Source of the DNA: CBDHDN01 sp965261585
Lineage (GTDB): Bacteria > Pseudomonadota > Alphaproteobacteria > UBA6615
Assembly (NCBI GenBank): GCA_965261585.1
Contig: CBDHDN010000015.1
Coordinates: 1-64,000 of the forward strand
Length of the DNA: 64,000 bases
Direction of reading: 5' to 3'
Below, piece by piece: positions 37,659 to 47,631 of the stretch. Each line of letters opens with the position of its first letter. The first letter of the stretch is position 1. Under the pieces are notes generated by a model that ran no database searches, was not told the origin of the DNA, and saw nothing but the letters and a program-made list of their open reading frames with translations. A program made the translations under genes and the position numbers.

Positions 37659-39699
37659 GGCGGCGCCGTGGTCGGGCGCGGCCATGTCGATCCGCCAGGC
37701 CGGGAAGCGTAGCGTGAAGGTCGTGCCGACGCCGACCTCGCTCTGCAGGTCCAGGGAGCCACCGTGCAGCTCCACCAGGCTCTTGGTCAGCGGCAGGCCG
37801 AGGCCGGTTCCCTCGTACTTGCGATTGAGGGCGCTGTCGACCTGACGGAACGGGGCCAGGGCCTTGGGGATGTCCTCCGGCGCGATGCCGACCCCGGTAT
37901 CGGCGACCTGGAAGACGAAGCCGCCGTCGGCGCGGAACCAGGCGCGCACCGTGATCCGGCCGCCCTTTGGCGTGAACTTGACGGCGTTCGACAGCAGGTT
38001 GATGAGGATCTGCTTGAGCTTGCGTTCATCGCCATGAAGCGCCGGCAGGTCGGGCGCCGGCTCGTACGCGATAGCGACGCCCGCCACTTCGGCCCGTTCC
38101 TTGATCAGCGCGAGGCAGGACGCCAGGACGTGTGTGGTATCGACGTCCTCCTCATGCAGCTCGGCCGTCCCTGACTCGATCTTCGACAGATCGAGGATAT
38201 CGTTGATGACCGACAGCAGATGCGTGCCGGCAGAGTTGATGTCCCCGGCATACTCCACGTACTTGTCATTGCCGATCGGGCCCCACGTCTGGTGCCGGAT
38301 GATTTCTGAAAAGCCGATGATGCCGTTCAGGGGCGTCCGCAGCTCATGGCTCATATTGGCCAGGAACGCGGACTTGGCGCGGCTGGCGAACTCGGCCTGC
38401 TCCTTGGCGGTGAGGATGGCCTCCTCGGCCTTCTTGCGATCCGAGATATCGCGCAGCATGACCGTGTAGTTCGTCGTTGCGCCCGTGACGAGCTTCGACA
38501 CCGACGCGGCGGCGGGAAACTCGGTGCCGTCCTTCCGGAGGCCGTAGATGTCGCGCCGCTCCTTGGCCAGGCGACTCAGCCCGCGGTCGCGCACGAAGTT
38601 GTTGACATGCCGGCCATGGGCCACGCGCAAGCCCGAGGGGATCAGCGTGTCGACGGGCCGGCCCATGACCTCGTGCGCGGCGTAGCCGAAGATCGCCTCG
38701 GCGCCCTTGTTGAACAGGGTGATGCACTGGGTCTCGTCGGTTGAGATGATCGCTTCCGGCGCCATGTCGAGGATGCCGGAGAACCGTGACTCCGATGCCT
38801 GCAGCGCCTCGGTGCGATCGCCGACCCGCTGCTCGAGCGACGCATTGGCATCGCGCAACGACGCGCGGGCCTGCACCAGCCGGAGGAAGATCAGGGCGAC
38901 ACAGCCCAGCAGTAGGATCGAGACCGCATATAGGGCCGCCGCGTCGCGCTGTACCGACGCGCGGGTCGCCAGGCTGTGACGGCGGAACGCCGCGGTCACG
39001 TCGTCGAGGATGCGGCTCTCGCCGCCGGCGAGCAGTTGGCCGACCAGGGCGTCAACCTCGTCCTTGGCGAGGATGATGCGCACGTGTTTCGCCAGCACCG
39101 CAACGCCGTCGCGCAAGGGCGCGGGTGCCCGTCGGACAGTGCGATCAAGATCCCGATCTGGGAGTCGAGACGGCCGGCGGCGAGCCTGCCGGCGGCATGG
39201 TCGAAGAGCAGATCGCCGTGCAGGCGGCCGATCGCCAGGGCCAGGGCAGGGTCCGGCCCGGCGGCCCGGGCCTGATCGATCAGATCACGGACCAGCGTCG
39301 GGAAGTAGACCAGGGAGTTCTTGAAGACAGCGTCCTTGGCCCTGAAGCGCTCCAGCCGGTCTTGCCGGCCAGCCACGGCGGCCGCGTAGCCGGCGATCAG
39401 CCGGTCGAGCTCGGCGTGGCCGGCGCCGGTGGGTGCGATCGGGCCCTCGGTCAGCGCCTCGACAAGGCTCTCGATGTGCCCGTCGCCGCGACGAGCGGGT
39501 CGTAGGTGCTGAGCAGGCTCGAACGCAGGCGCAGGACGTCGCGCTTCAGGACCTCCTCCTGCTCGGCGATCTCCGCGAGCGTCGTCTGAACCGCCAGATG
39601 GCGCTGCAAGTCGGGGGCAGTGGTGCGAATGAACAGGACCGTAGCGACGCCGACAGTCGTGGCGATGAGGGCACCGAGCAGGATTCGCCCTGCGATCAC
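37584..39699 (-). pseudogene. Membrane PAS sensor histidine kinase with two frameshifts
   Basis: A hybrid-free sensor kinase read across three frames. N-terminal membrane helix ILLGALIATTVGVATVLFI, an all-helical periplasmic region (FKNSLVYFPTLVRDLIDQA) resembling the DAHL sensor domain, second helix LYAVSILLLGCVALIFLRL, a PAS domain (ILDMAPEAIISTDE), HisKA with phospho-histidine in NMSHELRTPLNGI, and HATPase boxes NLLSNAVKFTPKGG, DTGVGIAPEDI and GTGLGLPLTKS. Single-base losses near 39479 and 39118 split it. The last residues are antisense to the protease remnant, so the original C-terminus was probably shorter. Its start overlaps the stop of the peroxidase gene (ATGA). No response regulator is adjacent. 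Confidence 0.85.
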
Positions 39700-40733
39700 C
39701 GCGCGGCCCGCTCGTGCCGGCCCGTCAGGGTCTTGAGGAACGCCACGATGAGCGCCACCTCGCGTTTCTTCAGTCGGCGGCCGAGTTGGTACCAGGCCAT
39801 GACCTCGACGGCGTGCTCCAGCGTGGCGGCCGAACCGTCATGAAAATAGGGCGCGGTCAGCGCAACGTTGCGCAACGACGGCACCTTGAAGACGTGCCGG
39901 TCGCGGGCGTCGCCGGTGACGTTGAAACGGCCATTGTCGGCCGGCGTCGGGCTGCCACGGTCGCCGAAATAGTTGCCCATGACGCCGAACGTCTGGAACA
40001 TGTTGCCGCCGACGTTGCGGCCCTGATGGCAGGAAATGCAGCCAAGCGACCTGAACAGGGCATAGCCCTGACGTTCCGCCGGGGTGATGGCCGTGGCCTC
40101 GCCGCAAAGGAAGCGGTCGAAGCGGGCGCCGGGCGTTACCAGCGTGCGTTCGAAGGTCGCGATCGCGTCCTTGGCGGCGTGCTCGCTCAGCCCGTCGGGA
40201 TAGATCTCTGCGAACGTCCTGACGTAGTCGGGATCGCCGCTCAGCTTGCGCAGGATCGCGGGCCAGTTCGACCCCATCTCGTCGGGATGGTGGATCGGGC
40301 CGTCGATCTGGTCTTCGAGGCTGGCGGCCCGGCCGTCCCAGAACTGTGCGAAATTCAGGCCGCTGTTGAAAACCGTGGGGGCGTTGATCGCGGACTCGGC
40401 GCCGCCGAGGCCGCTGGAACGGCGCCGCCCGTCGTCCCCGCCATTGCCAAGATCATGGCAGCTGGCGCAGGAGATCGTGTCGTTGCGCGACAGCCGCACG
40501 TCGTGGAACAGCCGCTCACCCAGTTCCACCTTGCGATGATCGGCGACGATAAAGTCGGGGACCGGCAGGATCGGCTCGGCCGATTGCACCACCGTGTAGC
40601 CCAGCGCCGCCGGCGCTGCCTCGATGGCCGGGACCCGCAGCGCGAACACCTGCCACAACGCAACCGCTACCCCCACGGATGCCGCGGCGGCTAGCAGATA
40701 CCCCAGATAGTACGTCCTGGCGATTTGGTCCAT
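39696..40733 (-). CDS. Di-haem cytochrome c peroxidase family protein
   Basis: Periplasmic or membrane-anchored c-type cytochrome of the CcpA/MauG family. Two haem-binding motifs are present: CASCH at residues 89-93 and CISCH at 232-236. The N-terminus carries one membrane helix (LGYLLAAAASVGVAVALW) with no clear cleavage site. MDQIARTYYL at 40733 is the favoured start; 40784 would add 17 residues. At 345 residues it is near usual size. It is the first gene of a pair whose second gene is the histidine kinase, with overlapping stop/start, suggesting that the kinase senses peroxide or the redox state of the cytochrome (inference). Confidence 0.9.
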   Translation of the reverse strand: MDQIARTYYLGYLLAAAASVGVAVALWQVFALRVPAIEAAPAALGYTVVQSAEPILPVPDFIVADHRKVELGERLFHDVRLSRNDTISCASCHDLGNGGDDGRRRSSGLGGAESAINAPTVFNSGLNFAQFWDGRAASLEDQIDGPIHHPDEMGSNWPAILRKLSGDPDYVRTFAEIYPDGLSEHAAKDAIATFERTLVTPGARFDRFLCGEATAITPAERQGYALFRSLGCISCHQGRNVGGNMFQTFGVMGNYFGDRGSPTPADNGRFNVTGDARDRHVFKVPSLRNVALTAPYFHDGSAATLEHAVEVMAWYQLGRRLKKREVALIVAFLKTLTGRHERAAR

Positions 40734-41107
40734 CGTGCCCCAGCGCGCTTGGTACGCCAACATAGGTCGCCCATGGTTAATCAATCAGATAGAAAAACCC
40801 GAACATCACGCGGGAAATCCAAGCTTTTCAGCGCATACTGACCGCGAGCGTCGCAGACGAGCCCCGACCGGCTCGGCAATCCTCGATTGAGCTAGACGGT
40901 TGGACGGCCACGTGGCGGCGGCGCGGGACACGGTGGGTTCCGCTCGCGGATCTCTTGCCGACGGCGCCGGCCGAGAATGACGGCTGGGGTTGGGGCGGCC
41001 ACTACCTTGGCGTGAAGAGGGCGTCGCCGAGACCGACGACAAGGGCGCCAGGACCAACTGCCGTTACCGACGCTTGTGTTGGTATGGGGATGTTTTCGGC
41101 GGGATCG
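40734..41107. other. Non-coding region upstream of the peroxidase, bounded by IS66
   Basis: About 370 bp with no supported gene on either strand. It should contain the peroxidase/kinase promoter on the reverse strand; I could not assign a convincing one. The right boundary CGGGATCG (41100-41107) is the left target duplication of IS66 copy 1. Confidence 0.5.
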
Positions 41108-42786
41108 GTAACAGGGGCAAAAGTCCGGGCGACTTTTCATTTTAGGGATTCACAAGGCTTCCGAATTCTGATTCGATCCGGGCATGGCCGGATGTTTACC
41201 AGATATTGAGGCTCTGGCGCCTGATGACCTCAAGGGGCTGGTGTTACAGCTGCTTGAGGATGTTGTCGCGCTGAAGGCCGAGAACGCTGCGTTACGCGAA
41301 GAGATTGCGCGGCTGAAAGGGCTCAAGGGGCCGCCGAAGCTCAAACCGAGCGGCATGGAGAAGGCCACCGAGCCGGCGCGCGCGGAACGCAAGGCGGGCC
41401 GCCGGGGTGGCAAGATCGACCGGCTTGTGATCGACGAGGAGCGGGTGCTCAAGGCGGCCGTTCCCCCCGGCTCGCGGTTCAAGGGATACGAGACCTACGT
41501 GGTCCAGGAGCTGATCCTGCGTCCTCACGTGATCCGCTACCGCCGTGAACGCTGGATCACCCCTGATGGTCGGACGGTGGTGGCGGCTCTGCCCGCGGGG
41601 ACGGTCGGCCACTTCGGCCCCGAGCTCAGGCGCTTCGTGCTCGCTCAGTATCACCCGGGCCAAGTGACGGTACCGCGGATCGTCGCGCAATTGCGCGACC
41701 TCGGGATGGCGATCTCCAAGCGCCAAGTCGTGCGTCTTCTCATCGCCGGCAAGGAGGACTTCCTGGCCGAGGCGGCCGGTGTGCTTAAGAGCGGGCTCGA
41801 GAGCGCGGCGTGGATCACGGTCGATGACACCGGCGCCCGCTACAAGGGCATGAACGGCGCCTGCACGCACATCGGCAACACTGATTTTGCCTGGTTCGCC
41901 ACCACCCGCGCGAAGAGCCGGCTGAACTTCCTGGCGCTTTTGCGGGCTGGCGCCACCGACTACGTGATCAACGACGAGGCGCTGGCTTACATGCGCGGCC
42001 GGAGCCTCTCGGGGCTGGTGATCGCCCGGCTCGCTGGGCACAAAAGCAAGCGCCTCAAAGACCAGGAGGCGTGGATGGCCCATCTCGAGCGCCTCGGCAT
42101 CACCCGGCTCCGGGTGCATCCCGATCCGCTGAAGATCGCCACCGAAGGCGCGCTGTGGGGCAGCGTGGTCGCCCATGGCTTGCTCAAGGATGCCGTCATC
42201 GTCAGCGACGACGCCGGCCAGTTCAACGTCGGCTCTCACGCGCTGTGCTGGGTCCACGCCGAGCGGCTCATCCACAAGCTGGTCGGCTTCAACCACCGCC
42301 AGCGGCAGGCGTGTGCGCGGATCCGGGCGCGGGTGTGGTGGTTCTACGCCGACCTGAAGGCATATTGCCGCGATCCCACTCCGCGCAGAAAGCGGGAGCT
42401 TCAGGCCCGCTTTGACCGGCTGTTCACCACCACCACCGGCTTTGCCACCCTCGACCGGTTGCTCGCCAGGCTCCACGCCAACAAGGTCGAGTTGCTCCGC
42501 GCCCTCGAACGGCCGGATATCCCGCTTCACACCAACGGCTCGGAGAATGACATCCGCTGCCAGGTGACAAGGCGCAAAATGAGCGGTGGCACCCGCTCGG
42601 AGACCGGCCGCGACTGCCGCGACGCCTTCCTCGGCTTGATGAAGACCTGCGACAAGCTCGGCGTCTCGTTCTGGGACTACCTCGGCAGCCGGCTCGACAT
42701 CCCCGGCGCGCCGCCCATCCTCCCCTTGCCAGACCTCATCCGCCAGCGCACCGCCGCCTGACCGCCCGGCCTTTTGCCCCTGTTAC
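41108..42786. mobile_element. IS66-family element, copy 1 (1679 bp)
   Basis: Terminal inverted repeats GTAACAGGGGCAAAAG at each end (the right end reads CTTTTGCCCCTGTTAC), flanked by a perfect 8-bp direct repeat CGGGATCG (41100-41107 and 42787-42794). Only one gene, the large transposase, is present, without the accessory tnpA/tnpB genes, as in the ISBst12 subgroup of IS66. The intact duplication shows recent insertion. Confidence 0.95.
41184..42761 (+). CDS. IS66-family transposase (TnpC type)
   Basis: 525 residues: N-terminal leucine-rich coiled coil (LVLQLLEDVVALKAENAALREEI), zinc-finger-like and basic linker, DDE core with WITVDDTGARYKG, VIVSDDAGQFNV and the C-terminal HTNGSENDIRCQV glutamate block. 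Fully open, so probably functional. It differs from copy 2 at only about four residues in the shared part. Confidence 0.95.
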   Translation: MAGCLPDIEALAPDDLKGLVLQLLEDVVALKAENAALREEIARLKGLKGPPKLKPSGMEKATEPARAERKAGRRGGKIDRLVIDEERVLKAAVPPGSRFKGYETYVVQELILRPHVIRYRRERWITPDGRTVVAALPAGTVGHFGPELRRFVLAQYHPGQVTVPRIVAQLRDLGMAISKRQVVRLLIAGKEDFLAEAAGVLKSGLESAAWITVDDTGARYKGMNGACTHIGNTDFAWFATTRAKSRLNFLALLRAGATDYVINDEALAYMRGRSLSGLVIARLAGHKSKRLKDQEAWMAHLERLGITRLRVHPDPLKIATEGALWGSVVAHGLLKDAVIVSDDAGQFNVGSHALCWVHAERLIHKLVGFNHRQRQACARIRARVWWFYADLKAYCRDPTPRRKRELQARFDRLFTTTTGFATLDRLLARLHANKVELLRALERPDIPLHTNGSENDIRCQVTRRKMSGGTRSETGRDCRDAFLGLMKTCDKLGVSFWDYLGSRLDIPGAPPILPLPDLIRQRTAA

Positions 42787-42963
42787 CGGGATCGCCTCTA
42801 ACCCTTTGTTTTTCCACAACTCGTACCGTTGCATGGGGTTGAATACCGGTTCGTGGACGCGGTGGCGGATCGGGTCTTCAATCATTCGGCGAAGAGGCAG
42901 GCGCCGGCCGCCGGGCGTGGTCGCGAGATGGCGCGGCTACTGGACAGGACCCATATTGTCCCT

Positions 42964-43716
42964 ATGAACATGCCCAAACAGCGCGACCCCTGGCGTCGCG
43001 ATGAGGAGGCGCCGGAGCGGGCCTCGCCGGCGGGCTGGCTCTTGTGGCTGGCGCTCGCCGTTGGCCTCGGCCTCTTGATCTGGTTCCTGGCGGCGCGGTT
43101 TTCCTACGCGCTGGTGTCGCGCGACGATTGGATCGGCGTGGTCCGCCTCGTCGGCATCCTGGCGCTGGTCTCCAGCAGCGTCATCTTCGTCCGGCGGGTC
43201 AGTGTCGGTGAGGCGGTGCGCAACATCGCGATCTGGGTCGCGATCGGTGCCGTCCTGTTGCTTGGCTACTCGTTCCGCGGCGAGATCGCCGGCGTCGGTC
43301 AGCGGATCCGGGCCGACCTCCTACCGCACGAGGCGGTGGTGGTGGCCGAGGGCGTGTTGCGCGTCAACGCCGGCGCCGACGGCCAGTTCCGCGTCGTCGC
43401 CGACGTCAACGGCGTGCCCGTGAAGTTCCTGATCGACACCGGCGCCAGCGACATCGTGTTGACGCGGACCGACGCGCGGCGGGCCGGTTTCGACCCGCAG
43501 CGCCTGCGCTTCACCCGGGTCTATCAGACCGCCAACGGTATCGGCCGCGGCGCGCCTATCGTGCTGGATACGATCGGCATCGGCCCGAACAGGCTGCGCG
43601 ACGTGCACGCGTCGGTGAACGATGCCGCCATGTCGACGTCGCTGCTCGGCGTCGCCTTCCTGGGGCAGCTCGAGTCCTACGAGGTGCGCGGCGGCGTCAT
43701 GCTGCTGCGTTGGTAG
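42964..43716 (+). CDS. Membrane-anchored retropepsin-like aspartic protease (TIGR02281-like)
   Basis: A 250-residue protein with three N-terminal hydrophobic helices (LLWLALAVGLGLLIWFLAA; VVRLVGILALVSSSVIFV; IAIWVAIGAVLLLGYS) followed by a soluble clan AA aspartyl protease domain. The catalytic aspartate D158 lies in FLIDTGASDIVLT. Retroviral-type enzymes act as dimers. Start 42964 (MNMPKQRDPW) fits the family better than an upstream start at 42829. A duplicated fragment of its 3' end lies at 37481-37658. The substrate is unknown. Confidence 0.88.
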   Translation: MNMPKQRDPWRRDEEAPERASPAGWLLWLALAVGLGLLIWFLAARFSYALVSRDDWIGVVRLVGILALVSSSVIFVRRVSVGEAVRNIAIWVAIGAVLLLGYSFRGEIAGVGQRIRADLLPHEAVVVAEGVLRVNAGADGQFRVVADVNGVPVKFLIDTGASDIVLTRTDARRAGFDPQRLRFTRVYQTANGIGRGAPIVLDTIGIGPNRLRDVHASVNDAAMSTSLLGVAFLGQLESYEVRGGVMLLRW

Positions 43717-43750
43717 CGGCGCGGAGGCAACGGCCGGCGCCGGCCGGCGC

Positions 43751-44113
43751 CTAATTCGACGCCTGCAGGCGCCGCAGCGCGTCCTCGCTGAGATTGATCG
43801 AGATAACGAGGCCGATCTGGCCGTTAAAGATCTGCAGGACCTTCGGGCTCTTCGCCGGCAGCGGGATCTTCTTGCCGATGCAATAGCGGATCAGCGCGGC
43901 GCCCAGCTCGTCGGCTTGAAAAAGCCGGGACTGGCGCTCGCTGGCCTCGTCCGCGTCCCATTCCAGGATGCAATGGATCTTCGGTGTCCGCCCTAACGTG
44001 ATGCCGGCAATCGTGCCGGGCGGCAACGGGTCACCCCGGTGCTTCTGAAAATCGGCGAGGGCACGATGCACCTCGTGGTTCTGGAAGATCAGGTGTCTGA
44101 TTTCCGTAACCAC
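43751..44113 (-). CDS. Conserved-looking hypothetical protein
   Basis: 120 residues of ordinary composition (VTEIRHLIFQNHEVHRALADF; ILEWDADEASERQSRLF; FNGQIGLVISINLSEDALRR). No family recognised. It follows the SCP2 gene by 3 bp in the same direction, after fadD, so it belongs to the FadD operon and may be a small acyl-metabolism accessory protein. Translation and codon use match the neighbours, which supports it as a gene. Confidence 0.65.
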   Translation of the reverse strand: MVTEIRHLIFQNHEVHRALADFQKHRGDPLPPGTIAGITLGRTPKIHCILEWDADEASERQSRLFQADELGAALIRYCIGKKIPLPAKSPKVLQIFNGQIGLVISINLSEDALRRLQASN

Positions 44114-44116
44114 GTG

Positions 44117-44419
44117 TCAGTCATCCAGCCGGGCCGCCAGCTTCATGGCGATGCCGAGGGAGCCGTCGACCTTCAGCTTGCCGAGCGTGTAGGCGAGGGC
44201 CGGGTTGAGGTTGCCGGCCAGCAGCTTGCCCATGTCGGCGATCGACAGGCGAATGCGGCAGTCCATGTCGTCGTCGGCCGCGCAGACGACCGGCGGCGTT
44301 GCCTTGGCGTCGATGCAGATAGTGCCGTCGTCGCCGAAGTCGAAGATGACGCGCGCGCCGAGGCCGTTGAAATCGGGCAGGCGCGCGTGGATGGCATTGG
44401 TTACTTGGTCCAGGCTCAT
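44117..44419 (-). CDS. SCP2 sterol-binding-domain protein
   Basis: A 100-residue single-domain SCP2 protein, expected to bind acyl-CoA or other lipids in a hydrophobic tunnel. Family features: GARVIFDFGDDGTICIDA, CRIRLSIADMGKLLAGNLNP and YTLGKLKVDGSLGIAMKLA. It lies 4 bp after the fadD stop; a fatty-acyl carrier role for the ligase product is plausible. Confidence 0.9.
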   Translation of the reverse strand: MSLDQVTNAIHARLPDFNGLGARVIFDFGDDGTICIDAKATPPVVCAADDDMDCRIRLSIADMGKLLAGNLNPALAYTLGKLKVDGSLGIAMKLAARLDD

Positions 44420-44423
44420 GGGC

Positions 44424-46289
44424 TTACCCTCGCTCGTCAGCGGCGCGATCGCCGGGCGTCGCGTCCATCATCGCCGCGCCATCCGGGGCGCCCTTGCCGT
44501 TGCCCGGGGACACGCTGCTTTCGCCGGCGTGGCGCAGTTCTTCGGCCAGCAGATCCTTGCGCGACGGCTTGCCGATGAAGGTGCGCGGCAGCTCGGCGCG
44601 AAACTCGACACGCCGCGGCAGGGCATAGGCCGCCAGCTTGTCCTCGAGGAACGTGCGCAGGCTGTAGGCCGTCAGCGTCTCGCCCTCGCGCAACTTCACG
44701 TAGGCCTTCACGATCTCACCGCGGTGACGGTTCGGCACGCCGCAGGCGACGACCTCCTCGACCGCCGGGTGCAGCATGATCGCCTCCTCGACGACGCGCG
44801 GATAGACGTTGAAGCCGGCCGTGATGATCAGGTCCTTGATGCGGTCGACATGGAAGACATAGCCGTCCTCGTCGATGTAGCCGACGTCGCCGGTGCGCAG
44901 CAGGCCGTCGGTGAGCACGGCCGCCGTCTCCTCCTCGTGATGCCAATAGCCGGCCATCACCTGGGGGCCGGTAATGCAGATCTCACCTTGCTCGCCGATC
45001 GGCATGCGCTTCGCCGGATCGTCGAGCGAGCGGATCTCGATGACCGTGCCCGGCACCGGCAGGCCGATTGAGCCCGGCTTGTTGACGCCCTCGAACGGAT
45101 TGACGGAGCAGACCGGCGACGCCTCGGTCAGACCATAGCCTTCGACCAGCGTGCAGCCGGTCAGGCGCTCGAACGTCGTCTTGACCTCGAGGGGCAGGGG
45201 CGCGCCGCCGGAGATGCAGTAGGCGAGGCTCGACAGGTCGAACTTGTGCAGCTCCTTGTGCCCGTTGATCGCCGAGTACATCGTCGGCACGCCCATCAGC
45301 ACCGTCGGGCGCTGCTCGTGAATCGTCTTCAGCACTTCGGCCAGCTTGAAGCGCGGCAGCAGGATCAGCTGTGAGCCGGAATAGAGGCCGACATTCATCA
45401 CGCCGGTCATGCCGAACACGTGGAACAGCGGCAGCACCGCCAGGATGCGTTCGCGCCCCGGCTGGATCCCGGTCGCCCAGATGCGTGTCTGCACGGTGTT
45501 CGCGTAGAGGTTCGCGTGGGTCAGCATGGCACCCTTTGGCACGCCGGTCGTGCCGCCGGTGTATTGCAGGGTCGCGATGTCCGTGGCCGGGTCGATGTCG
45601 ACCGGCGTGCAGTCGTCGTCGGCATTGGCGATCAGCCGCTCGAAGCGCAGGTGCTGAGCTTCGTTGGGAATGGCCGCGATTTCCTTGCGTTTCAGCACCG
45701 CGAACAGCGCCTTGCCGGGGAACGGCAGGGCGCCGCTCATGCTGCAGACGATGATGCGCTCGAGCGTCGTTTCGTCGAGCTGGCGCGCGACCTTCGGGTA
45801 CAGGCTCTTGAGGTTCAGTGTGACCAGCACGCGGCAGCCGGCGTCGACGATCTGGTGCGCGATCTCACGCTCCGAGTAGAGCGGATTGAAGTTCACGGCG
45901 ATGCAGCCGGCGCGCAGGATCGCGTGATAGCAGATCACGTAGTAGGGGCAGTTCGGCAGGAACAGCCCGACCCGGTCGCCCTTGTCGAGGCCCAAATCCT
46001 GCAGGCTCCTCGCCGTCTTGGCGACGAGATCGGCGGTCTCCCGGTAGGTGTAGCTCTTGCCCAAGAACTCCAGGCAAGGATTGTCGGCGTAGGCGGCGAC
46101 CGCGTCGTCGAACATGGCGACGAGCGAGCGCGGCCGCAGCTCGAGCTTCCAGTCGAGGCCCGGGGGATAGGAGCCCTCCCAAGGATGGGCCGCGACCGCG
46201 TGGCCGTCCATCGTCGGCTCAGGCTTGCGGCTTAGCGGTGCCAGACCGGAGGCGACGGCGTGGCGTAGCCTGGCAAGCAAACTCGTCAT
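44424..46289 (-). CDS. fadD: Long-chain fatty acid-CoA ligase
   Basis: ATP-dependent activation of fatty acids to acyl-CoA. The 621 residues include the AMP-binding signature YTGGTTGVPKGAMLTH, SGGAPLPLEV, GYGLTEASP, the GYIDEDGYVFHVDRIKD hinge and the catalytic lysine in GKPSRKDLL. The start at 46289 (MTSLLARLRHAV) is preferred over 46343. It heads a fadD-SCP2-hypothetical operon and is followed upstream by a patatin-like gene on the same strand, which could supply free fatty acids. Confidence 0.94.
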   Translation of the reverse strand: MTSLLARLRHAVASGLAPLSRKPEPTMDGHAVAAHPWEGSYPPGLDWKLELRPRSLVAMFDDAVAAYADNPCLEFLGKSYTYRETADLVAKTARSLQDLGLDKGDRVGLFLPNCPYYVICYHAILRAGCIAVNFNPLYSEREIAHQIVDAGCRVLVTLNLKSLYPKVARQLDETTLERIIVCSMSGALPFPGKALFAVLKRKEIAAIPNEAQHLRFERLIANADDDCTPVDIDPATDIATLQYTGGTTGVPKGAMLTHANLYANTVQTRIWATGIQPGRERILAVLPLFHVFGMTGVMNVGLYSGSQLILLPRFKLAEVLKTIHEQRPTVLMGVPTMYSAINGHKELHKFDLSSLAYCISGGAPLPLEVKTTFERLTGCTLVEGYGLTEASPVCSVNPFEGVNKPGSIGLPVPGTVIEIRSLDDPAKRMPIGEQGEICITGPQVMAGYWHHEEETAAVLTDGLLRTGDVGYIDEDGYVFHVDRIKDLIITAGFNVYPRVVEEAIMLHPAVEEVVACGVPNRHRGEIVKAYVKLREGETLTAYSLRTFLEDKLAAYALPRRVEFRAELPRTFIGKPSRKDLLAEELRHAGESSVSPGNGKGAPDGAAMMDATPGDRAADERG

Positions 46290-46419
46290 CACGGCGCTCC
46301 GTCGAACCGAATGCCCGCGCTCGCGCGGCGCGGTCGGCCGCACGCCCGCACTGGGCCCGCGCGGTCGCGCGGGCAGGGGCGGGCGACCCCATAGATATGC
46401 GAAATCCGGCCCCGATTCA

Positions 46420-47349
46420 TCAGGAGAAAAACGTCATCCTTTCGGGCCCGGCCGAATAGTCCTCAAGGAGGGCGCGGATGTCGGCCTCGGCTTGATAGAC
46501 CGCGGCCTCGCCCAGGCGAATGGCCTCGCCGGCGCGGTGGAAGTCGAGCAGCCCGACCCTGCCGATACCGGGGCTGACGCTGATCTCCGGCGGATCGGCC
46601 GCAATGCGGGCGCGCGACACGCGATCCTGGACGATGTTCAGTGTCGAGGACATGACCGTCAGCAAGCCCGGCGTTGGAGGGTCGTCATCGCCGGCGGTGG
46701 CGCCGCGACGATTTCGAAGGGATCTCGACGATCGCGCCCCGGGGCCGCGGCCGGCCGATCCCGGGCCCTCTGCGGGCCCACCCGACAGTCGCATGGGCGA
46801 GTTTGCGTTTAGGTTAACGGCTATGACCAGGTTGGCGCCGAGCGCTCGGCAGACCGAGATCGGCACCGGGTTGACGAGCGCCCCGTCGACGAGCCAGCGG
46901 CCGTCGATGACGACGGGGCTGAAGAAGGCCGGGAACGAGCACGAGGCGCGAATCGCGCTGACCAGATCGCCCTCGGTCAACCAGACCTCCTGCCCGTTGC
47001 GCAGATCCGTCGCCACGGCGGCGAACGGCTGCGGCAGGGCCTCGATCCTAACCTCGCCGAGGTGGCGCTCGATCTCGGAAAACAGGCGGTCGCCCGCGAA
47101 CAGGCCGTTTCGCATCGAGCGCACGTTCAGATAGCGATAGATCCTGTACTTGGTCTGGCGGTTTACCCAGTCCTCCAGGATGTCCAGGTTGTCGCTCAGG
47201 TAGCAGCCGCCGACCAGCGCGCCGATCGACGTGCCGCAGACGATTTCCGGCTTGACGCCGATTTCCTCGAGCGCGCGCAGGACGCCGATGTGGCACCACC
47301 CGCGGGCGGCACCGCTGCCCAAGGCAACGCCGATGACTGTCTTATGCAT
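46420..47349 (-). CDS. Patatin-like phospholipase (RssA/NTE type)
   Basis: A Ser-Asp dyad lipid hydrolase of 309 residues. The oxyanion stretch GSGAARGWCHIG, nucleophile S41 in GTSIGA and dyad aspartate D155 in LVDGALVNP are all present. A glycine/arginine-rich insertion (SGGPAEGPGSAGRGPG) near residue 190 looks unstructured. The start at 47349 (MHKTVIGVALGSG) is used rather than an upstream frame start at 47433. It is divergent from the polyketide synthase gene and precedes fadD, fitting a local lipid-remodelling role. Confidence 0.9.
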   Translation of the reverse strand: MHKTVIGVALGSGAARGWCHIGVLRALEEIGVKPEIVCGTSIGALVGGCYLSDNLDILEDWVNRQTKYRIYRYLNVRSMRNGLFAGDRLFSEIERHLGEVRIEALPQPFAAVATDLRNGQEVWLTEGDLVSAIRASCSFPAFFSPVVIDGRWLVDGALVNPVPISVCRALGANLVIAVNLNANSPMRLSGGPAEGPGSAGRGPGARSSRSLRNRRGATAGDDDPPTPGLLTVMSSTLNIVQDRVSRARIAADPPEISVSPGIGRVGLLDFHRAGEAIRLGEAAVYQAEADIRALLEDYSAGPERMTFFS

Positions 47350-47631
47350 GGACCCGTTCTGTAGCCGTGCGTTCCTTGTTAGATGGTAACGAGCAGGCAC
47401 GAAATTAATCTGAATGCTTGCGCCGCTGGGCAATTGCCAAGCCGGGCCGAAACTGACGGGTGTGATCTCGGTGTAAATTCAATACTTAACACAGTGTTGC
47501 TGGCTTGATACGCGAGCCGCAGTGGGCGGGCAGAGATCGCGCCACACGTCTGTGTGACACACCCGATCGCGTCCGGCCACCATGCCAATATCGGCTATTG
47601 TGGCGATTCTTGAACCTATGAGGGCGTTTGC
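47350..47631. other. Divergent promoter region between patatin and type III PKS genes
   Basis: A 282-bp gap between two divergent genes, AT-richer than its surroundings (for example GTGTAAATTCAATACTTAAC near 47468). It presumably carries promoters in both directions; no unambiguous -35/-10 pair was assigned. No open frame is credible. Confidence 0.5.

Noticed and set aside
41108..42786. Composite three-gene IS66 (tnpA, tnpB, tnpC)
   Set aside because: Only the large transposase gene is encoded between intact terminal repeats, so this is a single-gene subgroup.
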